Positions 25,731-35,005 of a stretch of 64,000 nucleotides of DNA are shown here, piece by piece. This stretch comes from Rahnella aquatilis CIP 78.65 = ATCC 33071 (GTDB taxonomy: Bacteria > Pseudomonadota > Gammaproteobacteria > Enterobacterales > Enterobacteriaceae). Below the pieces are notes generated by a model. The model ran no database searches, had not been told where the DNA came from, and saw only the letters and a program-made list of their open reading frames with translations. Positions within the stretch are counted from its first letter, which is position 1, and the number at the start of each line of letters is the position of its first letter. A program made the translations under genes and the position numbers. The stretch covers positions 1,798,001 to 1,862,000 of the forward strand of contig NC_016818.1 in the NCBI RefSeq assembly GCF_000241955.1, written 5' to 3'.

Positions 25731-26759
25731 TTATTGAAGCCCTTTACTGAATACACCTCTCATGTCATTGAGATGAAGGGGTTTAAAATAAACATCACTC
25801 ATCCGGCGTATGTCACCGTGAATATCAATGCTGACTATCACATCAACGCTCTTAAGCACCTTGCGTAACAGCACGTCGAAAGGCATGCTCCGGCAGTCGG
25901 GGTTTTCATAGCAGCGGTCAATTAACCCTTCAATACATTCTTCCGGGCTGCCCGCATGCAGGGAGGTCATCAATCCCTCATGCCCGGAACCGACGATTTT
26001 CAGCGCATCCCAGGCTTCTTGTCCGCGAATTTCTGCCAGTAATATCCGGTCAGGGTTCATACGATAATTGGCGCGTATCAGTCTGCCGGGCGTGATAATG
26101 GCATTATCCCCGGCATCCGCCGGATAAAAGAGATGGACATAATTGGTGTGGTGATAGAACCGGATTTCGGGATTATCCTCGATGGTGGTCAGCCTGAGGT
26201 GCCGGGGAATAGAGTGCAGCAGCGTTTTCATATAGGTAGTTTTACCGGAGCCGGTTTCACCGACGATAAAAATCGTCTTGCCGTATTCCACCGCTTTTTC
26301 CATAAAGCGGGGCATATCCTCACTCTGATAATAGCGGGTCAGTTCAACATCTTTGCTTTCCGTTCGCTCCTTACCGGTCACCCGGTTATAAAATCCCGCA
26401 TCAATCCATGACTGATGCGTTTTCTGCCCGAATGAGGGTTTGCGCAGCGTAATAGACACGGTATTACGCTCACAGGCCGGGGGAATAATGGCCTGAATGC
26501 GCTCGCCTGATTCAAGCGTGGCGGAAAGGATCGGCGAGGTGTCGTCGATATTATCGTCCTGCCACGACGCCAGCGCTCTGGCAAAGGCGTAACACTGGCG
26601 CAGCGTAATCGGGGCTTCATGTCTTCGCCATTTCCCCCGGATTTTGGTATGCAGTTCACCCGGCCGGTTAACGGCAATTTCCGTCAGGCCGTCCTGCGCA
26701 ATAAAATCACCAAACAGCTGGTTTTTCATAAAATCCAGCGACAGGTTTTCAGCGTTCAT
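25731..26759 (-). CDS. virB11: VirB11 traffic ATPase
   Basis: 342 residues. An N-terminal domain (about 1-140) is followed by the secretion NTPase domain: Walker A GETGSGKTTY near 167-176, an Asp box TTIEDNPEIRF, Walker B-like LLAEIRGQEAW and a His box SLHAGSPEECIEGL. It forms the cytoplasmic hexamer that powers pilus assembly and substrate transfer with VirB4. It overlaps virB10 by 11 bp. Length is normal for the family. Confidence 0.93.
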   Translation of the reverse strand: MNAENLSLDFMKNQLFGDFIAQDGLTEIAVNRPGELHTKIRGKWRRHEAPITLRQCYAFARALASWQDDNIDDTSPILSATLESGERIQAIIPPACERNTVSITLRKPSFGQKTHQSWIDAGFYNRVTGKERTESKDVELTRYYQSEDMPRFMEKAVEYGKTIFIVGETGSGKTTYMKTLLHSIPRHLRLTTIEDNPEIRFYHHTNYVHLFYPADAGDNAIITPGRLIRANYRMNPDRILLAEIRGQEAWDALKIVGSGHEGLMTSLHAGSPEECIEGLIDRCYENPDCRSMPFDVLLRKVLKSVDVIVSIDIHGDIRRMSDVYFKPLHLNDMRGVFSKGLQ

Positions 26760-28044
26760 ACCACCTCTTTTTCAGTCGTAGCTGCCAGACGGATGAGAAA
26801 TCAATATCGGTGCCGGTCATGATGCCGATGACATCACCCTGATTCAGGTACAGGGTTGGCGGGATATTGATACTGTTGTCCAGCGTCGTTTTCGCCATTT
26901 CTGCCGTGGCGGCGCGGGTGTTTTCGGTGTAGTCGGTATTGCGGTCTTTCCCCGGGGCAGCATCCGACACCGCCGCTGCCACGTCCTGCACGGTACTGAG
27001 CATCAGGGCATTGCCGAAGCGTTCCCAGAAATGGTTGTCGATCCAGCCGGCGATCCCCGCCTCGCCGAGCGGTCCGCTGGCCTGCGTATCAGTTAGCGGG
27101 ATTTGCAGGCTGCCGGGCTCAGGCGTACGCAGCTCCGTCCACAGCACAAACATCCGGCTGCGTCCGTGTTGCAGCGCCCCGGTGCGGTAGATGCCACGGG
27201 CGACCGTTCCCGCCGGGATCAGCGCCACATGGTTGCTGGCGCTGTAAACATCTTCACTGATCAGGCAGGAAATATGCCCCCCGACATCGGACACGAAGCG
27301 CCACATCATCGAACACGGGATATAGCGGTCCACCGGGATATAGAGATTAGGATCGAGGCCCAACCGTCTGACGCCGGTTACTTGGGCGACGCCTGGATTG
27401 TCGTTGTTAGCCGTTTCCGGCGCGGCAGTATCCGTGCAGCGAAGGCTGCCATCCTTTCCCTTGGTCAGTACTGACGGGCAGGATGTGTACGTCGTGGATG
27501 ATGACCCACTGTCGGATGTTTCTGCGTGGCTGCGCGTTTCACCCGGGGACGTGCGTGCATTATCGCCCGGCATTGTTCGGGCGTTGTTCACCCCGTCAGC
27601 CAGCGCGGCTGCCTTGTTCAGGGCGGGTGGCTGCGTTGGTGCGGGAGTAACGGTCTGGCTGACAGGGTCTGTTCCGTCCTGTGTGTGTGGCCCGAACAGG
27701 CCAAACGGGTTACTGTCCATGCCCAGATTTTGACGCTCATGCAGCGTCTTCCCGGAGGAGGGCTGCGGCGCGGTGTCGGCTTCTTTCTTATTACCCCCTT
27801 TCAATGCACTGAAAAGACGATCGCCGCCGGATGCCAGGGCGATCACCAGCGCCAGACTCAGCAGGCTGACGGTCAGCGTGCGGCGACCGGATGCCTTACG
27901 AAAACGGGTCACTTCCGGCTGGCCGGGTTGTGTTCTCTGCTCCGGCTCCTGATACGCCATTGCCGCCCGGGCGCGTTCGCGGGCATCCGCTTCCCGCTCT
28001 GCGGTGGTTTTTTCCGGTTCGTCCGGGACAGGTTTATCGGTCAT
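26749..28044 (-). CDS. virB10: VirB10 core-complex protein
   Basis: 431 residues with a cytoplasmic N-terminus rich in Glu/Arg (to about 52), a single membrane segment LTVSLLSLALVIALA (about 56-70), a Pro/Thr/Ser-rich periplasmic linker and a C-terminal beta-barrel domain. The barrel has the family motifs IPAGTVARGIYRTG, NNHF-like IDNHFWERFG and LNQGDVIGIMTGTDIDFS near the end. It spans both membranes and carries the energy signal from the inner-membrane ATPases to the outer-membrane ring. It overlaps virB9 by 4 bp. Confidence 0.92.
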   Translation of the reverse strand: MTDKPVPDEPEKTTAEREADARERARAAMAYQEPEQRTQPGQPEVTRFRKASGRRTLTVSLLSLALVIALASGGDRLFSALKGGNKKEADTAPQPSSGKTLHERQNLGMDSNPFGLFGPHTQDGTDPVSQTVTPAPTQPPALNKAAALADGVNNARTMPGDNARTSPGETRSHAETSDSGSSSTTYTSCPSVLTKGKDGSLRCTDTAAPETANNDNPGVAQVTGVRRLGLDPNLYIPVDRYIPCSMMWRFVSDVGGHISCLISEDVYSASNHVALIPAGTVARGIYRTGALQHGRSRMFVLWTELRTPEPGSLQIPLTDTQASGPLGEAGIAGWIDNHFWERFGNALMLSTVQDVAAAVSDAAPGKDRNTDYTENTRAATAEMAKTTLDNSINIPPTLYLNQGDVIGIMTGTDIDFSSVWQLRLKKRWYER

Positions 28045-28928
28045 TTGGCCTCCAGCGTAACGGACGGTGAAACAGTGTCGCTGCGGGTTATTGGGATGCG
28101 CCCGAATCCGTCGTTTTCGAGCCCCACCACCGAGGTACCGTAACGCAGCACCAGTTGTGGTGATGCCGACACCACCATCACGATGTAGTTACCCTGTTTA
28201 ACCGTCCGGGGCGTGAGTGCCTGCTCCCGTCCGTTAACCACCCGGAAAACGGAAGGCAGGGTTCTGATGGGGGAAAAACCGATATAAGCAAAACGACCAT
28301 CATCCCAGGCAAAATCCGGTGCGATGGTGGCCGAACCGGCAGCGACCCGTTTGGTGTAGCGCCAGTTGCGCGGCGTGCTGGCCTGTCCGAATGCCGCTGC
28401 TATCTGCTGCTTCTCCTGTTTTTCACGCTGCTGCGTCTGACGTGCGGCGCTGGCGGCGGATTGCTGGCGAACCTCGGCCGGATAGTGGTAACGGATAACG
28501 AACGCCTGCGCGGGGGAATCGTGGTCCAGCACGTTCAGCTCCAGGCTGTAATCACGCTTTGAGGTCACCACGAAGAGGTTGGTCTTCCAGTCCTTTGCCG
28601 TGGGTAAAAATACCTGGCTGACGTTGTTGTCGCTGGCGTCCGTCACCGGCTGGGTGATGGGTTTCGGGCTGACGTCCACCCGGTTATCACTTTTCGTTAC
28701 TGTCCAGCCTTTGGGAAAGCCCGCTTGCGCGTCAGTCACGGTCTCATCGTCGTCAAACAGCAGCGTGGTGACGTAGCCAGGGCGGGTATTGACGACCGTT
28801 GCGTTCTGGCTGTTATACGAGACGTTCTGCATCCGGCTATCATACGTGCTGCCGCGTGGGGTTGCGGCGCTCCATGTCGCCCATGACGCGAGTAAGCCTG
28901 TCAGGAGCAGGATGTTTTTCAGCATCAT
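28041..28928 (-). CDS. virB9: VirB9 core-complex protein
   Basis: 295 residues with a cleaved signal peptide (KNILLLTGLLASWATW-SAA). Family segments are RDYSLELNVLD and VIRYHYPAEV in the N-terminal domain and NWRYTKR, APDFAWDDGRFAYI and LPSVFRVVNG in the C-terminal domain that binds VirB7 and VirB10. Start codons are doubled (ATGATG at 28928/28925), preceded by AGGAG inside the end of virB8, giving tight coupling. Confidence 0.92.
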   Translation of the reverse strand: MMLKNILLLTGLLASWATWSAATPRGSTYDSRMQNVSYNSQNATVVNTRPGYVTTLLFDDDETVTDAQAGFPKGWTVTKSDNRVDVSPKPITQPVTDASDNNVSQVFLPTAKDWKTNLFVVTSKRDYSLELNVLDHDSPAQAFVIRYHYPAEVRQQSAASAARQTQQREKQEKQQIAAAFGQASTPRNWRYTKRVAAGSATIAPDFAWDDGRFAYIGFSPIRTLPSVFRVVNGREQALTPRTVKQGNYIVMVVSASPQLVLRYGTSVVGLENDGFGRIPITRSDTVSPSVTLEAK

Positions 28929-29608
28929 TCGCTCCTCAGTTCTTTATCGCGCTGGTAGCTGGTGACGATAAAGCCCAGCGGGTTCACTTCACGCTGACTG
29001 TCCGTCAGTAGCTGATGCGGGACATAACGGTAAGTGAGGCGGATATTCCAGAAGTCCGTTTTCACTGAATTATCAGAAATACGGCGAAGGGTACGCTTGA
29101 TACGCAGGGTTGCCAGGTTATCCGGCCCGGTGGCAGGCGCGTGCACATTAGAAATAATGTCGATATAGACGACATATTCGGCTTTATTAAAAATAACGTC
29201 CGGAGCCTGGTCGCCGTTAAACCCGTCCAGATAATCCCGGTTCACGCTGTCGCTGTTAAATAACTGTACGTCGTCATAATCACGCTGGAGGGAGAAATAA
29301 TTATATCCTTCGCGGAGTCTGACATAGTGTGCCGCCAGTGAATGGGCCAACGCTTTTTCAGACGCAATATCCCGCTCTTTAATGCGGGTCATATACTCAT
29401 AACGACCGGTCTGTTTATCCACCGACCACAATTCAATGTCAGTGGTTTTCATCGGCAGCAGAATAATAATGGTCGTGATCGCCAGTGCAGCCAGAATCAG
29501 CCCGGCAGCGGCCACCCGCCAGGCTGTTTTGCGGGAACGCTCTTCCTTTTCAAGCAGGATGGATTCAAAAGAGCGGGAAACATTAATGATGCGCTGAATA
29601 TCAGACAT
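28925..29608 (-). CDS. virB8: VirB8 inner-membrane assembly protein
   Basis: 227 residues: a short cytoplasmic N-terminus (about 1-28), one membrane helix (WRVAAAGLILAALAITTIII, about 30-49) and a periplasmic NTF2-like domain with AHYVRLREGYNY and the C-terminal strand TYRYVPHQL. It nucleates assembly of the channel with VirB5, VirB6 and VirB10. It overlaps the VirB7-like gene by 8 bp. Confidence 0.92.
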   Translation of the reverse strand: MSDIQRIINVSRSFESILLEKEERSRKTAWRVAAAGLILAALAITTIIILLPMKTTDIELWSVDKQTGRYEYMTRIKERDIASEKALAHSLAAHYVRLREGYNYFSLQRDYDDVQLFNSDSVNRDYLDGFNGDQAPDVIFNKAEYVVYIDIISNVHAPATGPDNLATLRIKRTLRRISDNSVKTDFWNIRLTYRYVPHQLLTDSQREVNPLGFIVTSYQRDKELRSE

Positions 29609-29741
29609 GGTGAGTCAGCTCCTGAATTATGGCAGGGGAATTAACCGGCTGGGGATCGCCGGACACCGGCGGGAGGTCGCCCTGATGCTGCGCGCAGCCC
29701 GTAAGCGCACACAGCACCAGAAGCAAGATGCTGAATTTCAT
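29601..29741 (-). CDS. virB7: VirB7-like lipoprotein (46 aa)
   Basis: A 46-residue product from the ATG at 29741. It begins MKFSILLLVLCALTGCAQ, a signal peptide with lipobox LTGC and lipidated Cys16, followed by a short Pro-rich tail. It sits just where virB7 is expected, between virB6 and virB8, and its last codons overlap the virB8 start. VirB7 anchors VirB9 to the outer membrane. A second Cys for a disulfide is absent from the mature tail. Confidence 0.8.
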   Translation of the reverse strand: MKFSILLLVLCALTGCAQHQGDLPPVSGDPQPVNSPAIIQELTHHV

Positions 29742-29830
29742 GGAAGCCTCTTATCGGATAAATGCAGGAAGGCCGCACCGCTGGCAGAGGCCACGGCGTG
29801 ACGGAGAAAAGAAATTAGTGGTCGGGAGGA

Positions 29831-30862
29831 TTAACGGTGACGCTGCTGATTCTGGCGTTTCATGCTTTCGATGGCGGTGGCACGTTTCTGCCAGGCGTTC
29901 CCGGCTTTGCCCGCACCAGCGGCAATGAACCTGCCGGTTGTCGCGGCTGCTGCCATGCCACCTTTGGCGGTCAGTCGGCCCCCGGCCTTTATGCCGGGTC
30001 TGGCGACGTCGGCAGATTTGCTCACCAGCCCGCTCAGTCCGCTCATGGCTGCACCCTGTAACACGGCCTGCACGGCTGCACCGCTTAGCGCAGTGGCTAT
30101 TTTCGCTGAAAAATACACCACTACGCCTGCTGCAATCCCGGCCAGCAAACATTGCGCCGCCAGGGTCACCATATTGCTTTCAGCAGACGTTGCTGTGGCG
30201 GCATCCAGTATTTTATTCAGGTAGTTGATGGCGATCCGGACAGACAGGGCAGAGAACATGATCGTTAAGATTGCGGTAAATAGTGTTTTCAGCCAGTTAT
30301 CAAACATGGGTTTAAGAAAACCGTACAGCAGGCAGAAAATAAAGAGTGGGGCGGTGGTGGTCATTAACAGAATGGTGATTTCGGCGAGCAGGTTGACAAA
30401 CGTTGCAGCCAGTAACAGAAAGATTGCACCGCCCCAGACCAGCACCTCGGCAAAACCGCCATTCACTTTAACGTAGGTGGAGGTATCGAGATTAAACAGC
30501 GTTTGCCCCAGCGCTTGTGCCTTTTCCCACACCGTGTCGAGCAGTGCCCAGACATTATCATCGCCACTGATGCCGTCCTTAAGCCCTTCAATGGCCGCAA
30601 TGATGGCATTCAGCCAGCCATCGCGGTTTAAAACAAAGGTGGTGATCAGCAACATGCGCCCCACATCCCAGACAACATCTTCAACCGGTGTCTGGAGTTT
30701 GCCGCCAAGCGTCTGATACCCGCGATACGTAATAAATAGGGTGAAGGAACTGACGATAATCACACTGATTAGGGTGCCGTAGGTAGAAGACTGACCTTCT
30801 AACACGGCGTTAAGTCCATCCATGATGTTTTTGTCCATACCAACAAAAATACCACCGGACAT
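29831..30862 (-). CDS. virB6: VirB6/TrbL-like polytopic channel protein
   Basis: 343 residues from the ATG at 30862, chosen for the GAGAGG ribosome site just upstream. Several membrane helices: LISVIIVSSFTLFITYRG (about 33-50), MLLITTFVL (about 70), VLVWGGAIFLLLAATFVNLL (about 140-160), ITILLMTTTAPLFIFCLLYGFL (about 163-185), LFTAILTIMFSALSV and LAGIAAGVVVYFSAKI. An Ala/Gly/Lys-rich cytoplasmic tail follows (about 275-343). It forms the inner-membrane part of the DNA path. Confidence 0.88.
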   Translation of the reverse strand: MSGGIFVGMDKNIMDGLNAVLEGQSSTYGTLISVIIVSSFTLFITYRGYQTLGGKLQTPVEDVVWDVGRMLLITTFVLNRDGWLNAIIAAIEGLKDGISGDDNVWALLDTVWEKAQALGQTLFNLDTSTYVKVNGGFAEVLVWGGAIFLLLAATFVNLLAEITILLMTTTAPLFIFCLLYGFLKPMFDNWLKTLFTAILTIMFSALSVRIAINYLNKILDAATATSAESNMVTLAAQCLLAGIAAGVVVYFSAKIATALSGAAVQAVLQGAAMSGLSGLVSKSADVARPGIKAGGRLTAKGGMAAAATTGRFIAAGAGKAGNAWQKRATAIESMKRQNQQRHR

Positions 30863-30935
30863 GGTGCCTCTCATTAGTCAGGAACAGACAGGGGATAAAA
30901 ACAGGGAGGGACCCCTGTTTTTGTTGGCGGGGACC

Positions 30936-31211
30936 TTACTGAGTGACGGATTTTCTTTTTTGGGCTTCCTGCTGAAACCGCGTCTCGAATTTTTCCCTGA
31001 TGCCGGGTTTCCCTGTCTGGGCAAACATTAATGCTGCCCGGTGCGCAAACTCGCAGTTGTCGCTTGCCTCACCATCCCTGAGGCATTGCATATAGACCTT
31101 ATAGGTTTCACCGGGATGTTCTTTATACCAGGCTTCTGATTTCGTCTCTTTACAACCTGATAAGACGAGCATGCCTGACATGACGCACAAGGTTAATACG
31201 GGTTTTAACAT
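30936..31211 (-). CDS. EexN-like entry-exclusion lipoprotein
   Basis: 91 residues with signal peptide and lipobox (LVLSGC, Cys at about 20), then AWYKEHPGETYKVYMQCLRDG and DNCEFAHRAA. The WYKEHPxE..xVYxxC pattern is that of EexN/TraG-like exclusion lipoproteins coded beside virB5. It should reduce redundant transfer into cells that already carry the element. Eleven bp after virB5, same operon. Confidence 0.8.
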   Translation of the reverse strand: MLKPVLTLCVMSGMLVLSGCKETKSEAWYKEHPGETYKVYMQCLRDGEASDNCEFAHRAALMFAQTGKPGIREKFETRFQQEAQKRKSVTQ

Positions 31212-31221
31212 GTTAACCTCC

Positions 31222-31941
31222 CTATAGAGAGTTCAGATCGGCAACGGGCGCAGTTAACTGCTGTTGCTGAAAGGCCTTCTGTTTTTGCTGTTCCAGCAGC
31301 ACTGTTCGCTGTTCAGTCTGTTTGACTGACATCTCCCACTGGCTGGTCAGCGCGTTTAATTGTACGCTTTTGGCCGCGATGGCGTTAGCCAGGTCCTGTG
31401 ACTCTTTCGAATCCTGCGCATTAGCAATACGGTCTGATAAATCTGATATATCACCGAGCGTGCCCGTGATCTTGTTTTCAATCTCGGACGTATTTTCTAT
31501 CGCTACGGCCTGATTCAGGATCATCTGTTTGCAACTGTCCAGATAGCGTGGTGAAGCGCTGGACGGGTTACAGGTATCAAAAGATTTATATTTGTTATAC
31601 AAGCTATTAAGTTCAGAAGAATAAGAACCGCTCTGGTTGCTCAGCAGGTCATCGAGTGAAATACCGTTTTGACGAAGATTATCAATATCGGTTTTCAGAC
31701 TTTTGGCCTCGCGGAGAAATGCCTGAACGTCACGCACGCCCGTTGCCGTGGCTAATTGCTGCTTGTAGGCATCAAGTTCACTTCTATAGTGGGTAACGGT
31801 TTCCTGCCACTGCTGGAGTTTCTGGATCCACTGATTCATGGATTCGGTATTCTGTACGGCGTCGAATACCGGTATTCCGGCGCTCATCGCCTGGGTGGAA
31901 ATCAACAACGATAATGCCAGTATGATATTTCTGAACCGCAT
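31222..31941 (-). CDS. virB5: VirB5/TrbJ-like pilus-tip protein
   Basis: 239 residues using the ATG at 31941, eight bases from GGAGG (an ATG at 31947 is too close). Signal peptide RFRNIILALSLLISTQAMSA, then a long helical domain with IPVFDAVQNTESM, WIQKLQQWQETVTHYRSEL and a Gln-rich C-terminal coiled coil (QQKQKAFQQQQL). The P-type pattern of VirB5/TrbJ is clear. It acts at the pilus tip in host-cell contact. Confidence 0.87.
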   Translation of the reverse strand: MRFRNIILALSLLISTQAMSAGIPVFDAVQNTESMNQWIQKLQQWQETVTHYRSELDAYKQQLATATGVRDVQAFLREAKSLKTDIDNLRQNGISLDDLLSNQSGSYSSELNSLYNKYKSFDTCNPSSASPRYLDSCKQMILNQAVAIENTSEIENKITGTLGDISDLSDRIANAQDSKESQDLANAIAAKSVQLNALTSQWEMSVKQTEQRTVLLEQQKQKAFQQQQLTAPVADLNSL

Positions 31942-31964
31942 TTTCATTACCTCCGTCGTGAATA

Positions 31965-34712
31965 TTACAGGGCTTGTTCAAGGAAGGCGGCTTTCCAGTC
32001 ATCAGGCTGCATTCCTTCCTGATACAGGGTGTCGAACAGTTTCAGGTTGTCTTCGCTGCCGCTCAACATTTTGGTGAGTTTCCCGAGGCCCGATAAATCC
32101 ATTTTCGCCATCGCCACAAAAGGCCGGGTTTCACCCGCGCGTAACGGCGTTTTCAGGACCACCATAGAGCGCTCACCCGGATCGAGGTTTCTGACGATGT
32201 CGTACACGCTTTCCGGCACTTTCATCTTTTCCACGTAATCCGCCCTGCTGGCCTTCGGGTTGGCGAGAAAAATCTGCGTGCTGCATTGCTCGATAATCGC
32301 CGGGGCAATCGGGTGCTTGACGATTTCGTCAGGCGACTGCGTGGCGGGGACGAAGATGCCGTTCAGTTTGCGGATCACTTTCAGCATATTGAGCGAGAAG
32401 CGGGAGAATTCGACATCGGCCAGCCATTTCCAGAACTCGTCCATGAACATCACCAGCCGGCGACCGTCCAGCAGGCTGGTGACGCGGTAAAGCAGATAAA
32501 ACGTGATGGGGCCGCGAATGTCGTCATCATCGAGAAATTCCGTACCGTCGATACCAAAATTTTCGACGTCGCTGATATTGAAGGTGTCCTCCTCATTGTC
32601 GAATACCCAGCCGAACTCGCCGCCCTGCGCCCACTGTTTAAGGCGAATACGTAGCCCGTTGATGCGGGCGTCGGGGGTTGGCGGCTCCGGCAGGACTTCC
32701 AGCAGCCGGGTGATACCGAACTTGCGGTATTCCGGCGGGTAGTCGAGCATGATGGTATCTACGGCGGCACTGATCCGCTCCTCATCGCGCGGATCGAGCG
32801 GCTTGCCGTTGCGGCCGCACAGCATGCGCACCACTCGTTTGATAAAGCTGATATTCCGCCGGGTCGGCGCAAGCTTAAACGGGTTAAACCCGGTGGGAGT
32901 GCCGGTACGGATACGGAAGTAGCGTCCGCCCATCTGGCGTATCGCCATCTCCGCCGCCCGGTCCTTGTCGAAATACACGGTGGTCAGCTGCTTAAGGAGG
33001 GCTGATTCAGAGAACGTCGCCGGATTGCGGTACTTCTGCATCAGTTGCTGCATCATGGTCATCAGCATCGTTTTCCCTGAGCCGGTTTTACCGATAATCG
33101 CCGTGTTACCCGGCGTTTTTGCGTTGAAGTCATCCCGCCCGCTCTGGCTGTCGTGCAGGTTCAGGTAATACCCGCCACCGCCAGGGGATTTGAGGATGGC
33201 GATGGCATCGCCCCAGGGATTGCCGTTTCGTTTATGAGGATGAAAATTGTGCAGGCTCGCCAGGTCGGCAAAGTTCTGGCTGCTGACGGCCACCAGACGA
33301 GGGCGCAGCGTATAGTTACCCGGCAGTTGCGCCAAATACGCGGCGGGCAGCGACAGCGTGGACAGCGTCGTCATGATGCCGAGGTCGGCGAAGGGCTGTG
33401 CCAGCGCGTTGGCATCCTTCACCACCTGCTCGGGGCTGTCTGAAGATACCAGCAGGGAAAAGTGGTATTTCCCGCAGGAGACATGCCCGGACTGGAGCAA
33501 GTCGCGCAGGACAATCAGCTCTTCACGCTGCGAAATAGCGTCGTCATCCGCCGAAGTCAGGCGCTTTTCCGCCAGACGGATATGCTTCTGCGCCTCATCG
33601 CGGGCCATGCAGGTGAAGGACTGCGTCAGCACATACTCGCTTTCGGCATACAGCAGCGCGTCCAGCAGGCCGGTCGCGGTTTCAGGCGAATAATCTTTGA
33701 TTTCCAGACTGCGGAAAAAACGGGAGCCGCCGACCGTCTGGCACTCGGCGGTGTCGGTGGTAAAAAAGACATCCGGCGTGCTTAATGTTTCATAAAACGG
33801 CGCACGCGTGACCGCCACCTTTTGCCAATTGCCGGTGAGCAGGCGGTGATAAAAGGACAGCTGGGCGGAATACACCCGCCCGTTGCCTTCATACATCCCC
33901 AGCGGCGTCGCCGTATAGCGGGACAGCGCCGATGCCAGCGCCTCCCGGTGCTCCAGCATCACTTTCAGGGCATCATCCAGCGCCGCTTTACGTTTACCGG
34001 ACGGCTGCGCCTTCATGGCTTTTTTTTCCAGCGGAGAGAAGGGCGCATAGCAGACGGTGAAAAACAGCCGGTGCCGCCAGAGTGGTTTTTCGCTGATCGG
34101 CTGGTAATACAGCCGGGTCACTTCATCAGAAAAGGGAATGCCTGAATTCGCGTCAAAGACATCGTGGTACTTTTCCCGGATACGGTGAAGATAGAAAGTG
34201 ATAGGCAGGCCTTCATATGCGCGAATCACGTTATTGAGATGCGTCGCCATTAACGTCAGATGATGTTCGTCCTCGCATTCAAAAACGGTGCCCTCCAGCT
34301 CCCAGCTGGCAACCAAATCACCCTGGCGGTTTCTGATGACGTGCGGATGAATATGGGAGGAATACGGAATGTATTTCTCCAGCGTAACGCGCTCGTTTAA
34401 CTTCATCTTTTCAATAAACTCCGAGACGTCGACGGCGTCATAGCGGTTTGCCAGCAGGGCATTGGCACCAAAATGTTTATTGGTGCCAAACCGGCCACGG
34501 GTTTTAAAGGCCAGCCAGAGCAGCCCGAAATAGTGAATATCGGTTCTGGCCTTTGCCTTCATCTCCAGCCAGGCGGGAATAAGCAGTAATACCAGGTAAT
34601 AACTGACATAGACCGCCAGCAGGACGATGGCCCCGCTGACAATCACGAACGGCACGAGGGGAATACCGGCTATGGCGGCAGGCCGCGTCAGCGCTTTGTT
34701 CAGCGTAGCCAT
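31965..34712 (-). CDS. virB4: VirB3-VirB4 fusion ATPase
   Basis: 915 residues. The first ~90 are a VirB3 domain (KALTRPAAIAGIPLVPFVI, two membrane segments to about 50, then ARTDIHYFGLLW), fused to a full VirB4. The ATPase part has Walker A GKTGSGKTM (about 545-553), the Walker B strand LVMFMDEFWKW (about 755) and family motifs DFNAKTPGN and QSPDEIVK. It powers pilus biogenesis together with VirB11 and contacts the membrane through VirB3. Such fusions are normal for some VirB-type systems (for example Campylobacter pVir and ICEKp-like). Confidence 0.92.
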   Translation of the reverse strand: MATLNKALTRPAAIAGIPLVPFVIVSGAIVLLAVYVSYYLVLLLIPAWLEMKAKARTDIHYFGLLWLAFKTRGRFGTNKHFGANALLANRYDAVDVSEFIEKMKLNERVTLEKYIPYSSHIHPHVIRNRQGDLVASWELEGTVFECEDEHHLTLMATHLNNVIRAYEGLPITFYLHRIREKYHDVFDANSGIPFSDEVTRLYYQPISEKPLWRHRLFFTVCYAPFSPLEKKAMKAQPSGKRKAALDDALKVMLEHREALASALSRYTATPLGMYEGNGRVYSAQLSFYHRLLTGNWQKVAVTRAPFYETLSTPDVFFTTDTAECQTVGGSRFFRSLEIKDYSPETATGLLDALLYAESEYVLTQSFTCMARDEAQKHIRLAEKRLTSADDDAISQREELIVLRDLLQSGHVSCGKYHFSLLVSSDSPEQVVKDANALAQPFADLGIMTTLSTLSLPAAYLAQLPGNYTLRPRLVAVSSQNFADLASLHNFHPHKRNGNPWGDAIAILKSPGGGGYYLNLHDSQSGRDDFNAKTPGNTAIIGKTGSGKTMLMTMMQQLMQKYRNPATFSESALLKQLTTVYFDKDRAAEMAIRQMGGRYFRIRTGTPTGFNPFKLAPTRRNISFIKRVVRMLCGRNGKPLDPRDEERISAAVDTIMLDYPPEYRKFGITRLLEVLPEPPTPDARINGLRIRLKQWAQGGEFGWVFDNEEDTFNISDVENFGIDGTEFLDDDDIRGPITFYLLYRVTSLLDGRRLVMFMDEFWKWLADVEFSRFSLNMLKVIRKLNGIFVPATQSPDEIVKHPIAPAIIEQCSTQIFLANPKASRADYVEKMKVPESVYDIVRNLDPGERSMVVLKTPLRAGETRPFVAMAKMDLSGLGKLTKMLSGSEDNLKLFDTLYQEGMQPDDWKAAFLEQAL

Positions 34713-34723
34713 CGTTACCTCCC

Positions 34724-35005
34724 TTATGACGCCCAGTAGGCACCGAAACCTGACGCACCGACGATAAGGATGGCGCCAATGATGACGTTGCGCATGTCAT
34801 GCAGGCTCTTGCCGTCAAATAAGACTTTGTATCCCACCCACATGGTGGCCAGCGTGATGGTGACGGCGGCAAGTCCGAGCAGGCCGGTAGAGGTGTTGCT
34901 CAACGTCTCATTGGCTTTATTAAATCCGCTGTCTGCTGCCAGCACCGGGCTTGCCATTAACAAGGAAGAGAGGACGGGCCAGTCAGTCTGTTTTCGTTTC
35001 ATCAT
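34724..35005 (-). CDS. virB2: VirB2 major pilin
   Basis: 93 residues with a signal region (VLSSLLMASPVLAAD) and two hydrophobic helices, STGLLGLAAVTITLATMWVGY (about 38-58) and VIIGAILIVGASGFGAYW (about 74-91), joined by a short loop KVLFDGKSLHDM. This is the TrbC/VirB2 pilin layout. It starts within the stop of virB1 (ATGATGA), so expression is coupled. Confidence 0.88.
   Translation of the reverse strand: MMKRKQTDWPVLSSLLMASPVLAADSGFNKANETLSNTSTGLLGLAAVTITLATMWVGYKVLFDGKSLHDMRNVIIGAILIVGASGFGAYWAS

Noticed and set aside
25389..25868. Plus-strand open frame of 159 codons
   Set aside because: Antisense to the TrbM/KikA-like gene and the end of virB11; a shadow frame.
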